DNA from: Marivirga lumbricoides
Lineage (GTDB): Bacteria > Bacteroidota > Bacteroidia > Cytophagales > Cyclobacteriaceae
Direction of reading: 5' to 3'
NCBI RefSeq assembly: GCF_014636295.1
Contig: NZ_BMEC01000019.1
Coordinates: 1 to 64,000 of the forward strand
DNA: 64,000 nucleotides
The position numbers and the translations under genes were made by a program. Below the pieces are notes generated by a model. It did no database searches. It was not told the origin of the DNA and saw only the letters and a program-made list of their open reading frames with translations. This document shows, one piece after another, positions 42,968 to 50,757 of this stretch (the first letter of the stretch is position 1; each line of letters starts with the position of its first letter).

Positions 42968-44482
42968 ATGAAAATGGTAAAATTCATTTTTGCAGTAGGC
43001 CTTTGTGCCATTACTTTTTCAGTTTCTGCTCAGCAAGGATATAGTACATTTGTAGATGATGCCGTTAGATTTAGCCAATCTACCACTTCGGGTACCGCCA
43101 GATTTATTGGTTTGGGGGGAGCTAATACATCATTGGGAGGAGATATTTCCAGTATTTCCGGAAATCCTGCAGGTTTAGGCTTTTACAACAAATCCGCATG
43201 GAGTATCTCTCCTGTGCTAAGGTTTGGAGAATTTAATGCAAATTATGGCGGTGTAGAGAATAACGACTTTGGCGCAAATTTACAGGTGCCAAATGGAGGT
43301 ATGGTTTTTCATAAGAGGTTTGAAGAATATTCAGGCTCCAAATGGATTTCAGGGACATTTGGTATCGCGTATAACCAAAAGACTTCTTTTTACAATACTA
43401 TAGATTACCGAGGTAGTTTAATAGGTGGTGAAAATAACATACCTTATGATTTTGTAGATTATACTTTGCAGCCTTTCATTAATCCCGATGGTAGTTATAT
43501 AAATTATCCTTCTGAGGCAGCAATAGAGCCGGATTTTTTATCTAACCCCTATTCTGATTTGGCAAGTTTAACTGGCTTGCTAACTATTTTTCCAGCTGGT
43601 GAGGGTTATGAGGTGGATAGGTACGACTTTGATCAAATAGGTGATGTTCAACAAACTGAAAGAATCTTAAGAACTGGTGGGGTAACTACTTTAGACCTTT
43701 CCTATGGAGCTAATTATAATGATAAACTCTATTTGGGAGCGGGTTTAAATATTAATTTTATCAATTATACAGAAACCAGAACTTTTAGAGAAACGCCTAG
43801 TAATGATATCTTGAACTACCTTGAACTTACCGATAGAAAAGAAATTTCCGGAGCTGGAGTTGGTGTAACTGTTGGTGCAATTTATAAGCCTATTCAAATG
43901 GTGAATATTGGGGTCTCTTATACTTCACCTACCTTTATAGGAATGGATGAAATACAAGAAATCCAATTAGATGCAATTTATTTCAACGAACAAGATGCAA
44001 GTGCTGAAATCGTCAATGAAGTCCCAAGCTATAGCTTTGTTATTCCTCAGAAAGTAAGTGGAGGTGCAACTGTATTTTTGAGTAAGTACGGATTTGTTAC
44101 AGCCGATGTAGAATGGGTTGACTACGCCAGTGCAAGATTTAACAGTAATGATGGTGCCTTTGCAAATGGTGAACCTGATGTAAGTAATAATTTAGCGAGT
44201 GCTTTGAATTACAGATTAGGAGTAGAAGGTAGACTGGATATTTTCAGAGTCCGTGCAGGGTATGCTTTATTCGGCAACCCTTACAGTGAAAACACATTTG
44301 AGCAGAATAGAAGTACAGTAAGTGGAGGAGTCGGGATTTTTAAAAATGGTTTTTCTGCAGATTTAACTTATAGTTTAAATAGTTTTAATAATCCTGCTAT
44401 CACACCTTATGCAGGTGCGGCTTCTGTTTCTTCAGAGTCAAAAATTTCCGCCTTTAGATTAACATTAGGCAAAACTTTTTAA
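42968..44482 (+). CDS. OMPP1/FadL-like outer-membrane transport protein
   Basis: 504 residues from the ATG at 42968; an in-frame TTG at 42959 is less likely. Signal peptide (MKMVKFIFAVGLCAITFSVSAQ). The mature start GYSTFVDDAVRFSQSTTSGTARFIGLGGANTSLGGDISSISGNPAGLGFYNKS matches the N-terminal hatch of FadL/OMPP1-type proteins in Bacteroidota ('GSARSAGMGGA...NPAGLG'). The rest is barrel strands, ending FRLTLGKTF. It probably moves small hydrophobic molecules across the outer membrane; the substrate is unknown. A terminator lies between this gene and the convergent operon. Confidence 0.85.
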   Translation: MKMVKFIFAVGLCAITFSVSAQQGYSTFVDDAVRFSQSTTSGTARFIGLGGANTSLGGDISSISGNPAGLGFYNKSAWSISPVLRFGEFNANYGGVENNDFGANLQVPNGGMVFHKRFEEYSGSKWISGTFGIAYNQKTSFYNTIDYRGSLIGGENNIPYDFVDYTLQPFINPDGSYINYPSEAAIEPDFLSNPYSDLASLTGLLTIFPAGEGYEVDRYDFDQIGDVQQTERILRTGGVTTLDLSYGANYNDKLYLGAGLNINFINYTETRTFRETPSNDILNYLELTDRKEISGAGVGVTVGAIYKPIQMVNIGVSYTSPTFIGMDEIQEIQLDAIYFNEQDASAEIVNEVPSYSFVIPQKVSGGATVFLSKYGFVTADVEWVDYASARFNSNDGAFANGEPDVSNNLASALNYRLGVEGRLDIFRVRAGYALFGNPYSENTFEQNRSTVSGGVGIFKNGFSADLTYSLNSFNNPAITPYAGAASVSSESKISAFRLTLGKTF

Positions 44483-44505
44483 AAGTAAGTTACTGAAAAT
44501 ATTAT

Positions 44506-44543
44506 AGCCCATACTTAAATTTAGTTGAGTATGGGCTTTTTTT
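44506..44543. terminator. Terminator between convergent genes
   Basis: AGCCCATAC and GTATGGGCT pair around a 14-base loop and are followed by seven T on the plus strand. The minus-strand gene ends inside its tail at 44542, and the stem may serve both directions. Confidence 0.85.
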
Positions 44544-45147
44544 ATTGTTCTGATTTAAATTGAATATTTAATTCTTTTAACTCATTAATGATTTGATTTA
44601 ACCTTTCTTTCTCCTTTTTCATTACTCTTTTGCCTATATAAAAATAAGCAAAGGCCATCCAGCCGAAGTAGATGCTCAGCATGATCATTACATTAAGAAT
44701 AGGCCTTCCTGAAAATATCTCTATAAAATAAATAGCCATAGCTAAGTTAAGAGCAAGAAAATAGACAGGGCCGTTCCATTTGTTCTGTTTCTTTCTTAAC
44801 GCATAATATGCTTCCCATTGTTTGAGATGATCAGCCGGTAAAGAGAGGTCTGAAATTCTTTGTATTTTAAGGTAGTTTTGGTAGAGGAAGATAGCCTGTG
44901 CAAAGCAAATTAATGAAATTAATCCCATTGCTCCATAAGTATACCATTTTTGTAAGTTTAGGTCAGGGAAGATAGCGAGTGCTATTATAAAACATCCTGT
45001 TAAAGCAAGACTAATGGTACCCCATTTGTACTTACTTTGCATCTTATACCTGGCGTCTTTTGATGAGGAACTCAAATCAGGAGAAAGTGATTGTTGAGTA
45101 CCCTCACCCTTATTCCAAAGGTTTTTTATATCGTCAAAACTGTTCAT
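44542..45147 (-). CDS. Membrane protein encoded with an ECF sigma factor
   Basis: 201 residues. The N-terminal ~40 residues are soluble (MNSFDDIKNLWNKGEGTQQ), then there are two pairs of membrane helices (ISLALTGCFIIALAIF, YGAMGLISLICFAQAIFLY; VYFLALNLAMAIYFIEIF, VMIMLSIYFGWMAFAYFYIG) and a charged C-terminal helix. Its start overlaps the sigma gene's end by 14 bp, so the two are translationally coupled. By position it is a candidate anti-sigma or sensor, though it lacks a recognisable zinc anti-sigma motif (HxxxCxxC). Confidence 0.6.
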   Translation of the reverse strand: MNSFDDIKNLWNKGEGTQQSLSPDLSSSSKDARYKMQSKYKWGTISLALTGCFIIALAIFPDLNLQKWYTYGAMGLISLICFAQAIFLYQNYLKIQRISDLSLPADHLKQWEAYYALRKKQNKWNGPVYFLALNLAMAIYFIEIFSGRPILNVMIMLSIYFGWMAFAYFYIGKRVMKKEKERLNQIINELKELNIQFKSEQ

Positions 45148-45625
45148 TACTTTTATAAATTTCGGTAAGTTCTTTTTTAATGCGGTGAATTTTTACTCTT
45201 ACATTGCTTTCTTTAAAGCCTGTTATTTCAGCTATTTCCTGGTAAGACTTTTCTTCCAGGAATAGCATAATTATGAATCTATCAGCTTCTTTTAGCAGAC
45301 TAATGCTTTTGTAAAGCGTTTTGATGTGGCTTTCTGTGTCGGTTTTGGTTTCAGGAATAGCATTTAACAATTCATTGTTTGATTTTACCATTTTTAGCTT
45401 CTGCTTTCTTATATTAGAGAGGCAGGTGTTTACGGCTATTCGGTAAATCCAGGTACTTAATTTTGCTTCTCCTCTAAATTTTTCCAGATTTTTCCACACT
45501 GATAGGAAAGTATCCTGCAATAAATCATCCGCCAGGTCAGTGTCTCCACAATAACCATAACACAGCTTACGCAGGCCGGAGCTATACTTATTATAGATTT
45601 CTGTGAACTTCTTTTTCTTATCCAT
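45134..45625 (-). CDS. ECF-type RNA polymerase sigma factor
   Basis: 163 residues. Region 2 (ADDLLQDTFLSVWKNLEKFRGEAKLSTWIYRIAVNTCLSNIRKQK) and region 4 (LFLEEKSYQEIAEITGFKESNVRVKIHRIKKEL) are complete with the usual spacing, so this is a two-domain ECF sigma-70 protein. It starts 16 bp after an exported alpha/beta hydrolase gene and overlaps the next membrane-protein gene, giving a three-gene operon that probably senses the envelope. Confidence 0.95.
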   Translation of the reverse strand: MDKKKKFTEIYNKYSSGLRKLCYGYCGDTDLADDLLQDTFLSVWKNLEKFRGEAKLSTWIYRIAVNTCLSNIRKQKLKMVKSNNELLNAIPETKTDTESHIKTLYKSISLLKEADRFIIMLFLEEKSYQEIAEITGFKESNVRVKIHRIKKELTEIYKSNEQF

Positions 45626-45641
45626 CTTATCTTTTGAACTA

Positions 45642-46490
45642 TCAGTCCAGAAATTTTTTTACCTCATTGTAAAACCATTCCGGCTGATCATACATAATAA
45701 AATGTTTGCTATCTGCAATTTTAATGGTTTTGGATGGTAGCTTTTTATATTGCTCGTAGAGTATTTTTTTACTTTGGTCTTTTGAGCCATAAATACTTCC
45801 TAATATTAGCACTTCCTGTGAAATGCCTGGCAGTGAGTTGCGTAAATCGGTTGTTGAAATTTCCACTAAAGTAAGCCCTAAAGTTCTCCTTTCACTGTTA
45901 TATTGCCACTCTGCAATTTGCCTTGCCCTGGTAGAATCCGAAACCTGATACATCATGGCATTGGCTGTGTTTTTTATAAAACCTTCTTCCGGTAAACTCA
46001 TGAAATTTTGAACTACCACCTCCGGCTTCATTTGAGGTGTGTTTTTCATTGAATCAGCAGTTATTTCAGGATTATACATAGCAGAAATAAATGGTACTCC
46101 ATCTACAGCAATTATTTTCCCAAATAGCTCAGGAGATTCACTACTCACCCATAAACTAAGAAATGCTCCCAGGCTATGTCCAATGAGTGCTGGTTTTTTG
46201 AGTTTTTGAGTTTTCGCGTACTGAATAATTTCGTTTTTTACCGTTTCCAGAATCGGGGATTCTATAGGGGCAACTCCCGCATAACCTGCTAATGTAAGTA
46301 CATGGCATTCATAATCTGCTTTTAGTTGCTCCACAGTTTCTTTCCAGACATTACCACTGCAACTATAGCCGGGTATTAATATGAGAGGGGTACCTTTTCC
46401 GAACACTTCCACTTTAAAAGCTTTGCTTTGTGCAAAAGCAGTAGAAATTGAGAGAATAAATAATAAGATAATGGTTTTTAAAGTTTTCAT
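45642..46490 (-). CDS. Exported alpha/beta hydrolase
   Basis: 282 residues with signal peptide (MKTLKTIILLFILSISTAFAQ). Alpha/beta-hydrolase features: LILIPGYSCSGNVWKETVEQL (oxyanion strand), nucleophile elbow GHSLGA with Ser at about 106, and the catalytic His in DSKHFIMYDQPEWFY near the end. The substrate is unknown and it may be an esterase or peptidase in the periplasm. First gene of the operon with the ECF sigma factor, an unusual companion that may be part of its signal path. Confidence 0.85.
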   Translation of the reverse strand: MKTLKTIILLFILSISTAFAQSKAFKVEVFGKGTPLILIPGYSCSGNVWKETVEQLKADYECHVLTLAGYAGVAPIESPILETVKNEIIQYAKTQKLKKPALIGHSLGAFLSLWVSSESPELFGKIIAVDGVPFISAMYNPEITADSMKNTPQMKPEVVVQNFMSLPEEGFIKNTANAMMYQVSDSTRARQIAEWQYNSERRTLGLTLVEISTTDLRNSLPGISQEVLILGSIYGSKDQSKKILYEQYKKLPSKTIKIADSKHFIMYDQPEWFYNEVKKFLD

Positions 46491-46630
46491 AACTGTATCC
46501 TTTTTAATTTGTAGTGATTGGATACAGAGTTGATCAGTTTGTTACAAAATGAGGAGAGTTTTTTTATTTTTTGAATTCCGGTCCATAGAAATTCTCAATC
46601 TGAAGGTAGCAAGAAACTAATGACAATGTT

Positions 46631-47128
46631 TTAAAAGTGAGGAAAAGAAGCTTCATTTACATCTGTTACCTCTATTTTAGCCTTTGAATAGTAGGGAAGG
46701 CGGTCGTTTAGTAACTCTGATAGTTTTGTGCGAATTTGTGTTGAAGTAGAATATCCTTTAAATAGAGGGCGTTTATCAATTTCATTGCTGACTATCAGTC
46801 TCTCGGAAATATGGTGTATGGAAAGGTTCAGAAAAACGGTGGTTCCTTTCCCATTCATTAAATCCATATTGTTATTGAAACAAGGTGTGCCACCCCCGCA
46901 AGCAATTATAGCATCAGGTGATTCTTTAATTGCTTCAAGCAGATAAGCTGCTTCCAAAGCTCTGAAACGTGATTCGCCCTCTGAAGAAAATATTTCTGCA
47001 ATTGTTTTACCTTCCTTTTTTTCCAGGTAGTGATCCAGATCAATGAACAAGATGTCATTTTTTTCTGCCCAAAGCTTTCCCCAATAGCTTTTTCCGGAGC
47101 CTGGTAAACCTAGCAAAAAGTAACGCAT
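46631..47128 (-). CDS. aroK: Shikimate kinase
   Basis: 165 residues, the usual length. The P-loop GLPGSGKSYWGK is at 7-18, the shikimate-binding DLDHYLEKKEG at about 31-41, the conserved SRFRALE, and GGGTP. The LID region RPLFKGYST follows. It phosphorylates shikimate at the 3-OH in aromatic amino-acid synthesis. The start codon overlaps the stop of the upstream DoxX-like gene at 47128, so it is the last gene of a three-gene operon. Confidence 0.93.
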   Translation of the reverse strand: MRYFLLGLPGSGKSYWGKLWAEKNDILFIDLDHYLEKKEGKTIAEIFSSEGESRFRALEAAYLLEAIKESPDAIIACGGGTPCFNNNMDLMNGKGTTVFLNLSIHHISERLIVSNEIDKRPLFKGYSTSTQIRTKLSELLNDRLPYYSKAKIEVTDVNEASFPHF

Positions 47129-48222
47129 CAGTTCAAAAGTTCAGATAAATCAGCAGGATCGGGCACATCATTATAATGCCATTTGTCTAGAATAGTTCCG
47201 TCTTCTACCAATATAATGCCTGGGTTAGATCTGATAATTGTTTTTAAAACAGTAGCATCACCGTAGTAAAAATCGAATTGAAGACCTCTTGCTGCCTTTA
47301 TTTTTAAAACATCTTCTGCCGATGAGGAAGTAATTAGTATTGGCTCAACATCGGCAGGCATACGCGATACAAGATTATTAATGTCGATTAAACCTTCTGT
47401 ATCAGCTTCTTCAATGCTGTACGATACAATCCACAGTTTCTTTCCGGTAAGTACTTCACTGGTTTTGTCACCTGACTCATTCCATATGGCGAAATCAGTA
47501 ATTTTAGGAGTGGAAGCCTCAGGGTTGGTGATTTCATGACCCACTAATTTATACCCCTCTTTTTCAGATAGGTATTTGAGGGATTTTATTTCTTCACCCT
47601 CTTTTTCAAAAGTGTATTGAAATTGCGGGCTTTCTTTGGGTTTCATAGCTTCCTGCACATTTACCCCTACCTTATAGGCTCTGAAATCCAGAAATGGTAA
47701 ATGCTGAACAGCATAAATACATAATAATAAACTGATGGCTGTAGTACAAATTATAATAATGTGCCTGGCACCGAAAGTACTTTCTTTGATTTTATTCCGA
47801 TTAATGAAAAGAAACCCTATCAGTACAACCAGGATTATGTCTTTGGTGAAAGACTCCCACGGAGTAAGTTTAATGGCATCGCCAAAGCATCCGCAATCGG
47901 TAACCTTGTTAAAGTAGGCTGAGTAAAAGGTTAAAAAAGTAAAGAATATTATGAGTATGCTTAATACATTAATGGTGAACTTTACGCGCCATTTTATAAT
48001 GATTGCAATCCCTAAAACTACTTCCAATACATTTAAAAAGATGCCAATAGCTAATGCGTGAGGTTCAAATACAGAGAAAAAAGAAGCTATATCAGCTGCA
48101 AAAACGCCAAAGTATTCACCAAGTTTTATAGCCGTTCCCACCGGATCATTAACTTTAACCAATCCGCTGAAAATAAATAATCCTCCTACTAAATACCGTA
48201 CAATAGCTGTTAAAATCTTCAT
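47128..48222 (-). CDS. DoxX-like membrane protein of the BT_3928 family
   Basis: 364 residues. The first ~145 residues hold four membrane helices of the DoxX/MauE type, with GGLFIFSGLVKVNDPVGTAIKLGEYFGVF and a DCGCFGDAIKLTPWESF loop. Another helix comes near 155-170. The C-terminal ~190 residues are soluble (EITNPEASTPKITDFAIWNESGD ... KLWIVSYSIEE ... LQFDFYYGDATVLKTIIRSNPGIILVEDGTI), resembling a thioredoxin fold. The CxC in the loop may be redox active. It overlaps both neighbours (DUF1599 and aroK) by one base. Confidence 0.85.
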   Translation of the reverse strand: MKILTAIVRYLVGGLFIFSGLVKVNDPVGTAIKLGEYFGVFAADIASFFSVFEPHALAIGIFLNVLEVVLGIAIIIKWRVKFTINVLSILIIFFTFLTFYSAYFNKVTDCGCFGDAIKLTPWESFTKDIILVVLIGFLFINRNKIKESTFGARHIIIICTTAISLLLCIYAVQHLPFLDFRAYKVGVNVQEAMKPKESPQFQYTFEKEGEEIKSLKYLSEKEGYKLVGHEITNPEASTPKITDFAIWNESGDKTSEVLTGKKLWIVSYSIEEADTEGLIDINNLVSRMPADVEPILITSSSAEDVLKIKAARGLQFDFYYGDATVLKTIIRSNPGIILVEDGTILDKWHYNDVPDPADLSELLN

Positions 48223-48767
48223 TATGATTTATTTTCAATTTTAATTAAACAAAAAACTGCGTAATTGATCATGTCCTGATAGTTTGCCTTTACCGGCTCA
48301 GATATCAGGGTTTTGCCCTGGTTGTCTTCAATTTGTTTTACCCTGTATAGTTTCATCAGAATAATATCAGTAATTGAACTAATGCGCATATCCCTCCAGG
48401 CTTCCCCATAATCATGATTTTTATCCAGAAGCAAAGAAAGAGTTTCGTCAACTGCTTTATCATACAATGGCTCCAACTCTTCGTAAGGAATTTCAAGAGG
48501 AGTGTCTTTGCTTAATCCTTCCTGAATGATAGCCATTATGGCATAATTTACTATACCTATAAACTCATTTCGAATATCTTCTTCAATTTTCTGCACACCT
48601 TTTTCCTGTACCGACCTTATACGTTGCGCTTTGATAAAAAGCTGATCAGTAATAGAAGGCAGCCTGAGAATTCGCCAGGCAGTTCCATAATCTTTTGTTT
48701 TCTTTTCGAAAACATCTTTACACAGCGCAATAACTTGCTTATATTCGCTTTCAGTTTGAGTACTCAA
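48222..48767 (-). CDS. DUF1599 family protein
   Basis: 181 residues, soluble, with two halves that repeat the motif 'KTKDYGTAWRILRLPSITDQLFIKAQRIRSVQ' and 'KNHDYGEAWRDMRISSITDIILMKLYRVKQIED'. This duplicated DYGxAW...SITD pattern defines DUF1599 in Bacteroidota. The exact role is unknown; a nucleotide-binding or MazG-like fold has been suggested for related helices. It heads the operon with the BT_3928-like gene and aroK, and is divergent from folP with only 35 bp between starts. Confidence 0.9.
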   Translation of the reverse strand: MSTQTESEYKQVIALCKDVFEKKTKDYGTAWRILRLPSITDQLFIKAQRIRSVQEKGVQKIEEDIRNEFIGIVNYAIMAIIQEGLSKDTPLEIPYEELEPLYDKAVDETLSLLLDKNHDYGEAWRDMRISSITDIILMKLYRVKQIEDNQGKTLISEPVKANYQDMINYAVFCLIKIENKS

Positions 48768-48802
48768 CAGAATTAAACTTTAATCGGTTAGAGAAAAAAT
48801 TT

Positions 48803-49660
48803 TTGGAAGCGAAAGATACAGCATTTTCTAATAAAAAAACACTTCTTATAAGAGGAACCTTAATGGATTTAGCCCAGCCAAGGGTAATGGGAATCATCAA
48901 TGTTACTCCTGATTCCTTCTATGACGGTGGTAAGAACAAATTTATGAGTGAAGCCCTCACTAATGTGGAGAAAATGCTGGTTGATGGTGCTCATTTTATT
49001 GATATAGGCGGTTATTCAACAAAGCCTGGGGCCCGAGAGGTGAGCCTTGAAGAAGAATTGGACAGGGTTCTGCCTGTTATTAATGAAATAAGTCTTCGTT
49101 TTCCTGAAGCTGTTTTGTCTATTGATACTTTCAGAAGCCAGGTAGCTAAACATGCTGTGGAGGCGGGTGCTAATATTATTAACGATGTTTCCGGAGGTAA
49201 TTTGGATGATCAGATGTTTTCAGTGGTAAGCCAACTGAAGGTTCCATATATCCTGATGCATATGAGAGGAACCCCTGCTACCATGCAAAAGTTGAATAAT
49301 TACAACCATTTGATAAAAGATATTATCCAGGAACTTTCTGAAAAACTCGTGAAGCTAAGAAGATTGGCTGTAAATGATATAGTTATTGATCCTGGCTTCG
49401 GATTTGCAAAAAGCATTCCCCAGAATTATGAAATCCTTAAAAATTTAGCCTATTTTGACAGTCTGGAATGTCCACTTTTAATTGGGTTGTCTCGTAAGTC
49501 GATGGTTTATAAAACTTTAGGGGTAGATTCTGCCGAGGCGTTGAATGGTACAACTGCACTGAATATGACCGCGCTGATGAATGGAGCCGATATTTTGAGA
49601 GTACATGATGTAAAAGAAGCGGTTGAAACAGTTAAATTATTTAATACACTACAAAATTGA
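48803..49660 (+). CDS. folP: Dihydropteroate synthase
   Basis: 285 residues. The TTG start is preferred. It gives MEAKDTAFSNKKTLLIRGTLMDLAQPRVMGI, the usual N-terminal length in this phylum, while the next ATG (48863) would remove the first strand. Conserved DHPS blocks: MGIINVTPDSFYDGG, FIDIGGYSTKPGA, LSIDTFR, NDVSGG, YILMHMRGTP, DPGFGFAKS, LIGLSRKSM and LRVHDVKEA. It joins 4-aminobenzoate to the pterin pyrophosphate in folate synthesis. The next gene starts at TTG overlapping its TGA. Confidence 0.95.
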   Translation: MEAKDTAFSNKKTLLIRGTLMDLAQPRVMGIINVTPDSFYDGGKNKFMSEALTNVEKMLVDGAHFIDIGGYSTKPGAREVSLEEELDRVLPVINEISLRFPEAVLSIDTFRSQVAKHAVEAGANIINDVSGGNLDDQMFSVVSQLKVPYILMHMRGTPATMQKLNNYNHLIKDIIQELSEKLVKLRRLAVNDIVIDPGFGFAKSIPQNYEILKNLAYFDSLECPLLIGLSRKSMVYKTLGVDSAEALNGTTALNMTALMNGADILRVHDVKEAVETVKLFNTLQN

Positions 49661-50508
49661 TAGTTGCTTTTAACATAGGGTTTTTAGAGGTAAGCTTAGT
49701 TGATATACTGGACATAGCTTTAGTAAGCTTTCTGCTATTTCAGGTGTATAATCTTATGCGTGGGAGTGTAGCAGTTAGGATATTCATAGGCTTTCTGTCC
49801 CTATACCTTATATACCTGGTGGTACGTGCAGCCGAGATGGAATTACTCTCAGCTATTCTGGGGCAATTTATGGGAGTAGGAGTTATCGCAGCAATCATTC
49901 TGTTTCAGCAAGAAATTAGGAAATTTTTGCTTTTACTAGGTAAAACCACCTCATTTACCCGGGAGAATGGCTTTCTTTCAAATTTGCCCTGGAAAAAGAA
50001 GCAGATAGCCGGAGACGTGGACATCACGGCTTTAATAGAGGCGGCTAAATCTTTGGGAGGAACCAATATCGGGGCACTGGTAGTATTATCTAAGGGGTCT
50101 GAATTGCGTTTTTACGCTGAGTCAGGCGACAGGATAGATGCCTTGGTTTCCAAGCGATTGTTGATTGCTATATTTAATAAAACCAGCCCACTACATGATG
50201 GTGCTGTTATTATTCACAAAGGTAGAATTATTGCAGCCCGATGTGTTTTGCCTGTTACTGAAAAAGATGTACCTGCCCAATTTGGGTTACGGCATCGGGC
50301 AGCAATAGGTATGTCTGAAGCTACAGATACTATTATTCTGATAGTTTCTGAGGAAACCGGCCAAATCTCAGTGGCCAGAAATGGTACGATTTACCATAAC
50401 CTTTCTAATCAGGAAATAAGATCGAAAATAAAGGAATACCTGATGGAGGAAACCCGTAAAAGAGAAAAGAAAACTGAAAAAGTGGAAGATGAAGAAGTTG
50501 TAAAGTAA
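49657..50508 (+). CDS. cdaA: Diadenylate cyclase CdaA
   Basis: 283 residues, starting at a TTG that overlaps the folP stop (TTGA). No ATG lies early enough to keep the first membrane helix. Three membrane helices (ILDIALVSFLLFQVY, VRIFIGFLSLYLIYLVV, ILGQFMGVGVIAAIILF) come before the DAC domain: GALVVLSKGSEL, the catalytic LHDGAVII and FGLRHRAAIGMSEATD. It makes c-di-AMP at the membrane. The C-terminal ~35 residues are charged. The folP-cdaA pair is common in Bacteroidota. Confidence 0.93.
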   Translation: MIVAFNIGFLEVSLVDILDIALVSFLLFQVYNLMRGSVAVRIFIGFLSLYLIYLVVRAAEMELLSAILGQFMGVGVIAAIILFQQEIRKFLLLLGKTTSFTRENGFLSNLPWKKKQIAGDVDITALIEAAKSLGGTNIGALVVLSKGSELRFYAESGDRIDALVSKRLLIAIFNKTSPLHDGAVIIHKGRIIAARCVLPVTEKDVPAQFGLRHRAAIGMSEATDTIILIVSEETGQISVARNGTIYHNLSNQEIRSKIKEYLMEETRKREKKTEKVEDEEVVK

Positions 50509-50674
50509 GGTGTTTTCTTTTAGAGGTGGAATTATGTGGTGCCTTAAATCGTTCTCTTTATGCAGATTAGATTTCAAATTTAACTCCGTTAGTTTTTTTA
50601 ATTATATTGAAATAAATCTTTCATGCCTGCTAATTAATTTGGCGAGAAAGTAAAAAAGCGAAAAATTATTTTGT

Positions 50675-50682
50675 TACCTTTG
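50675..50682 (+). promoter_or_regulatory. Bacteroidota-type -7 promoter element before typA
   Basis: TACCTTTG matches the TAnnTTTG -7 element of Bacteroidota housekeeping promoters and lies 75 bp before the typA start. A proper TTG -33 box is not evident at the expected distance. The start point would be near 50688. Confidence 0.6.
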
Positions 50683-50757
50683 CAACTTGATTGGTTGAAG
50701 GATTCATTTGAAATCACAACTAATTGATTATCAAATATTTTATTTTACACCAAGTCA

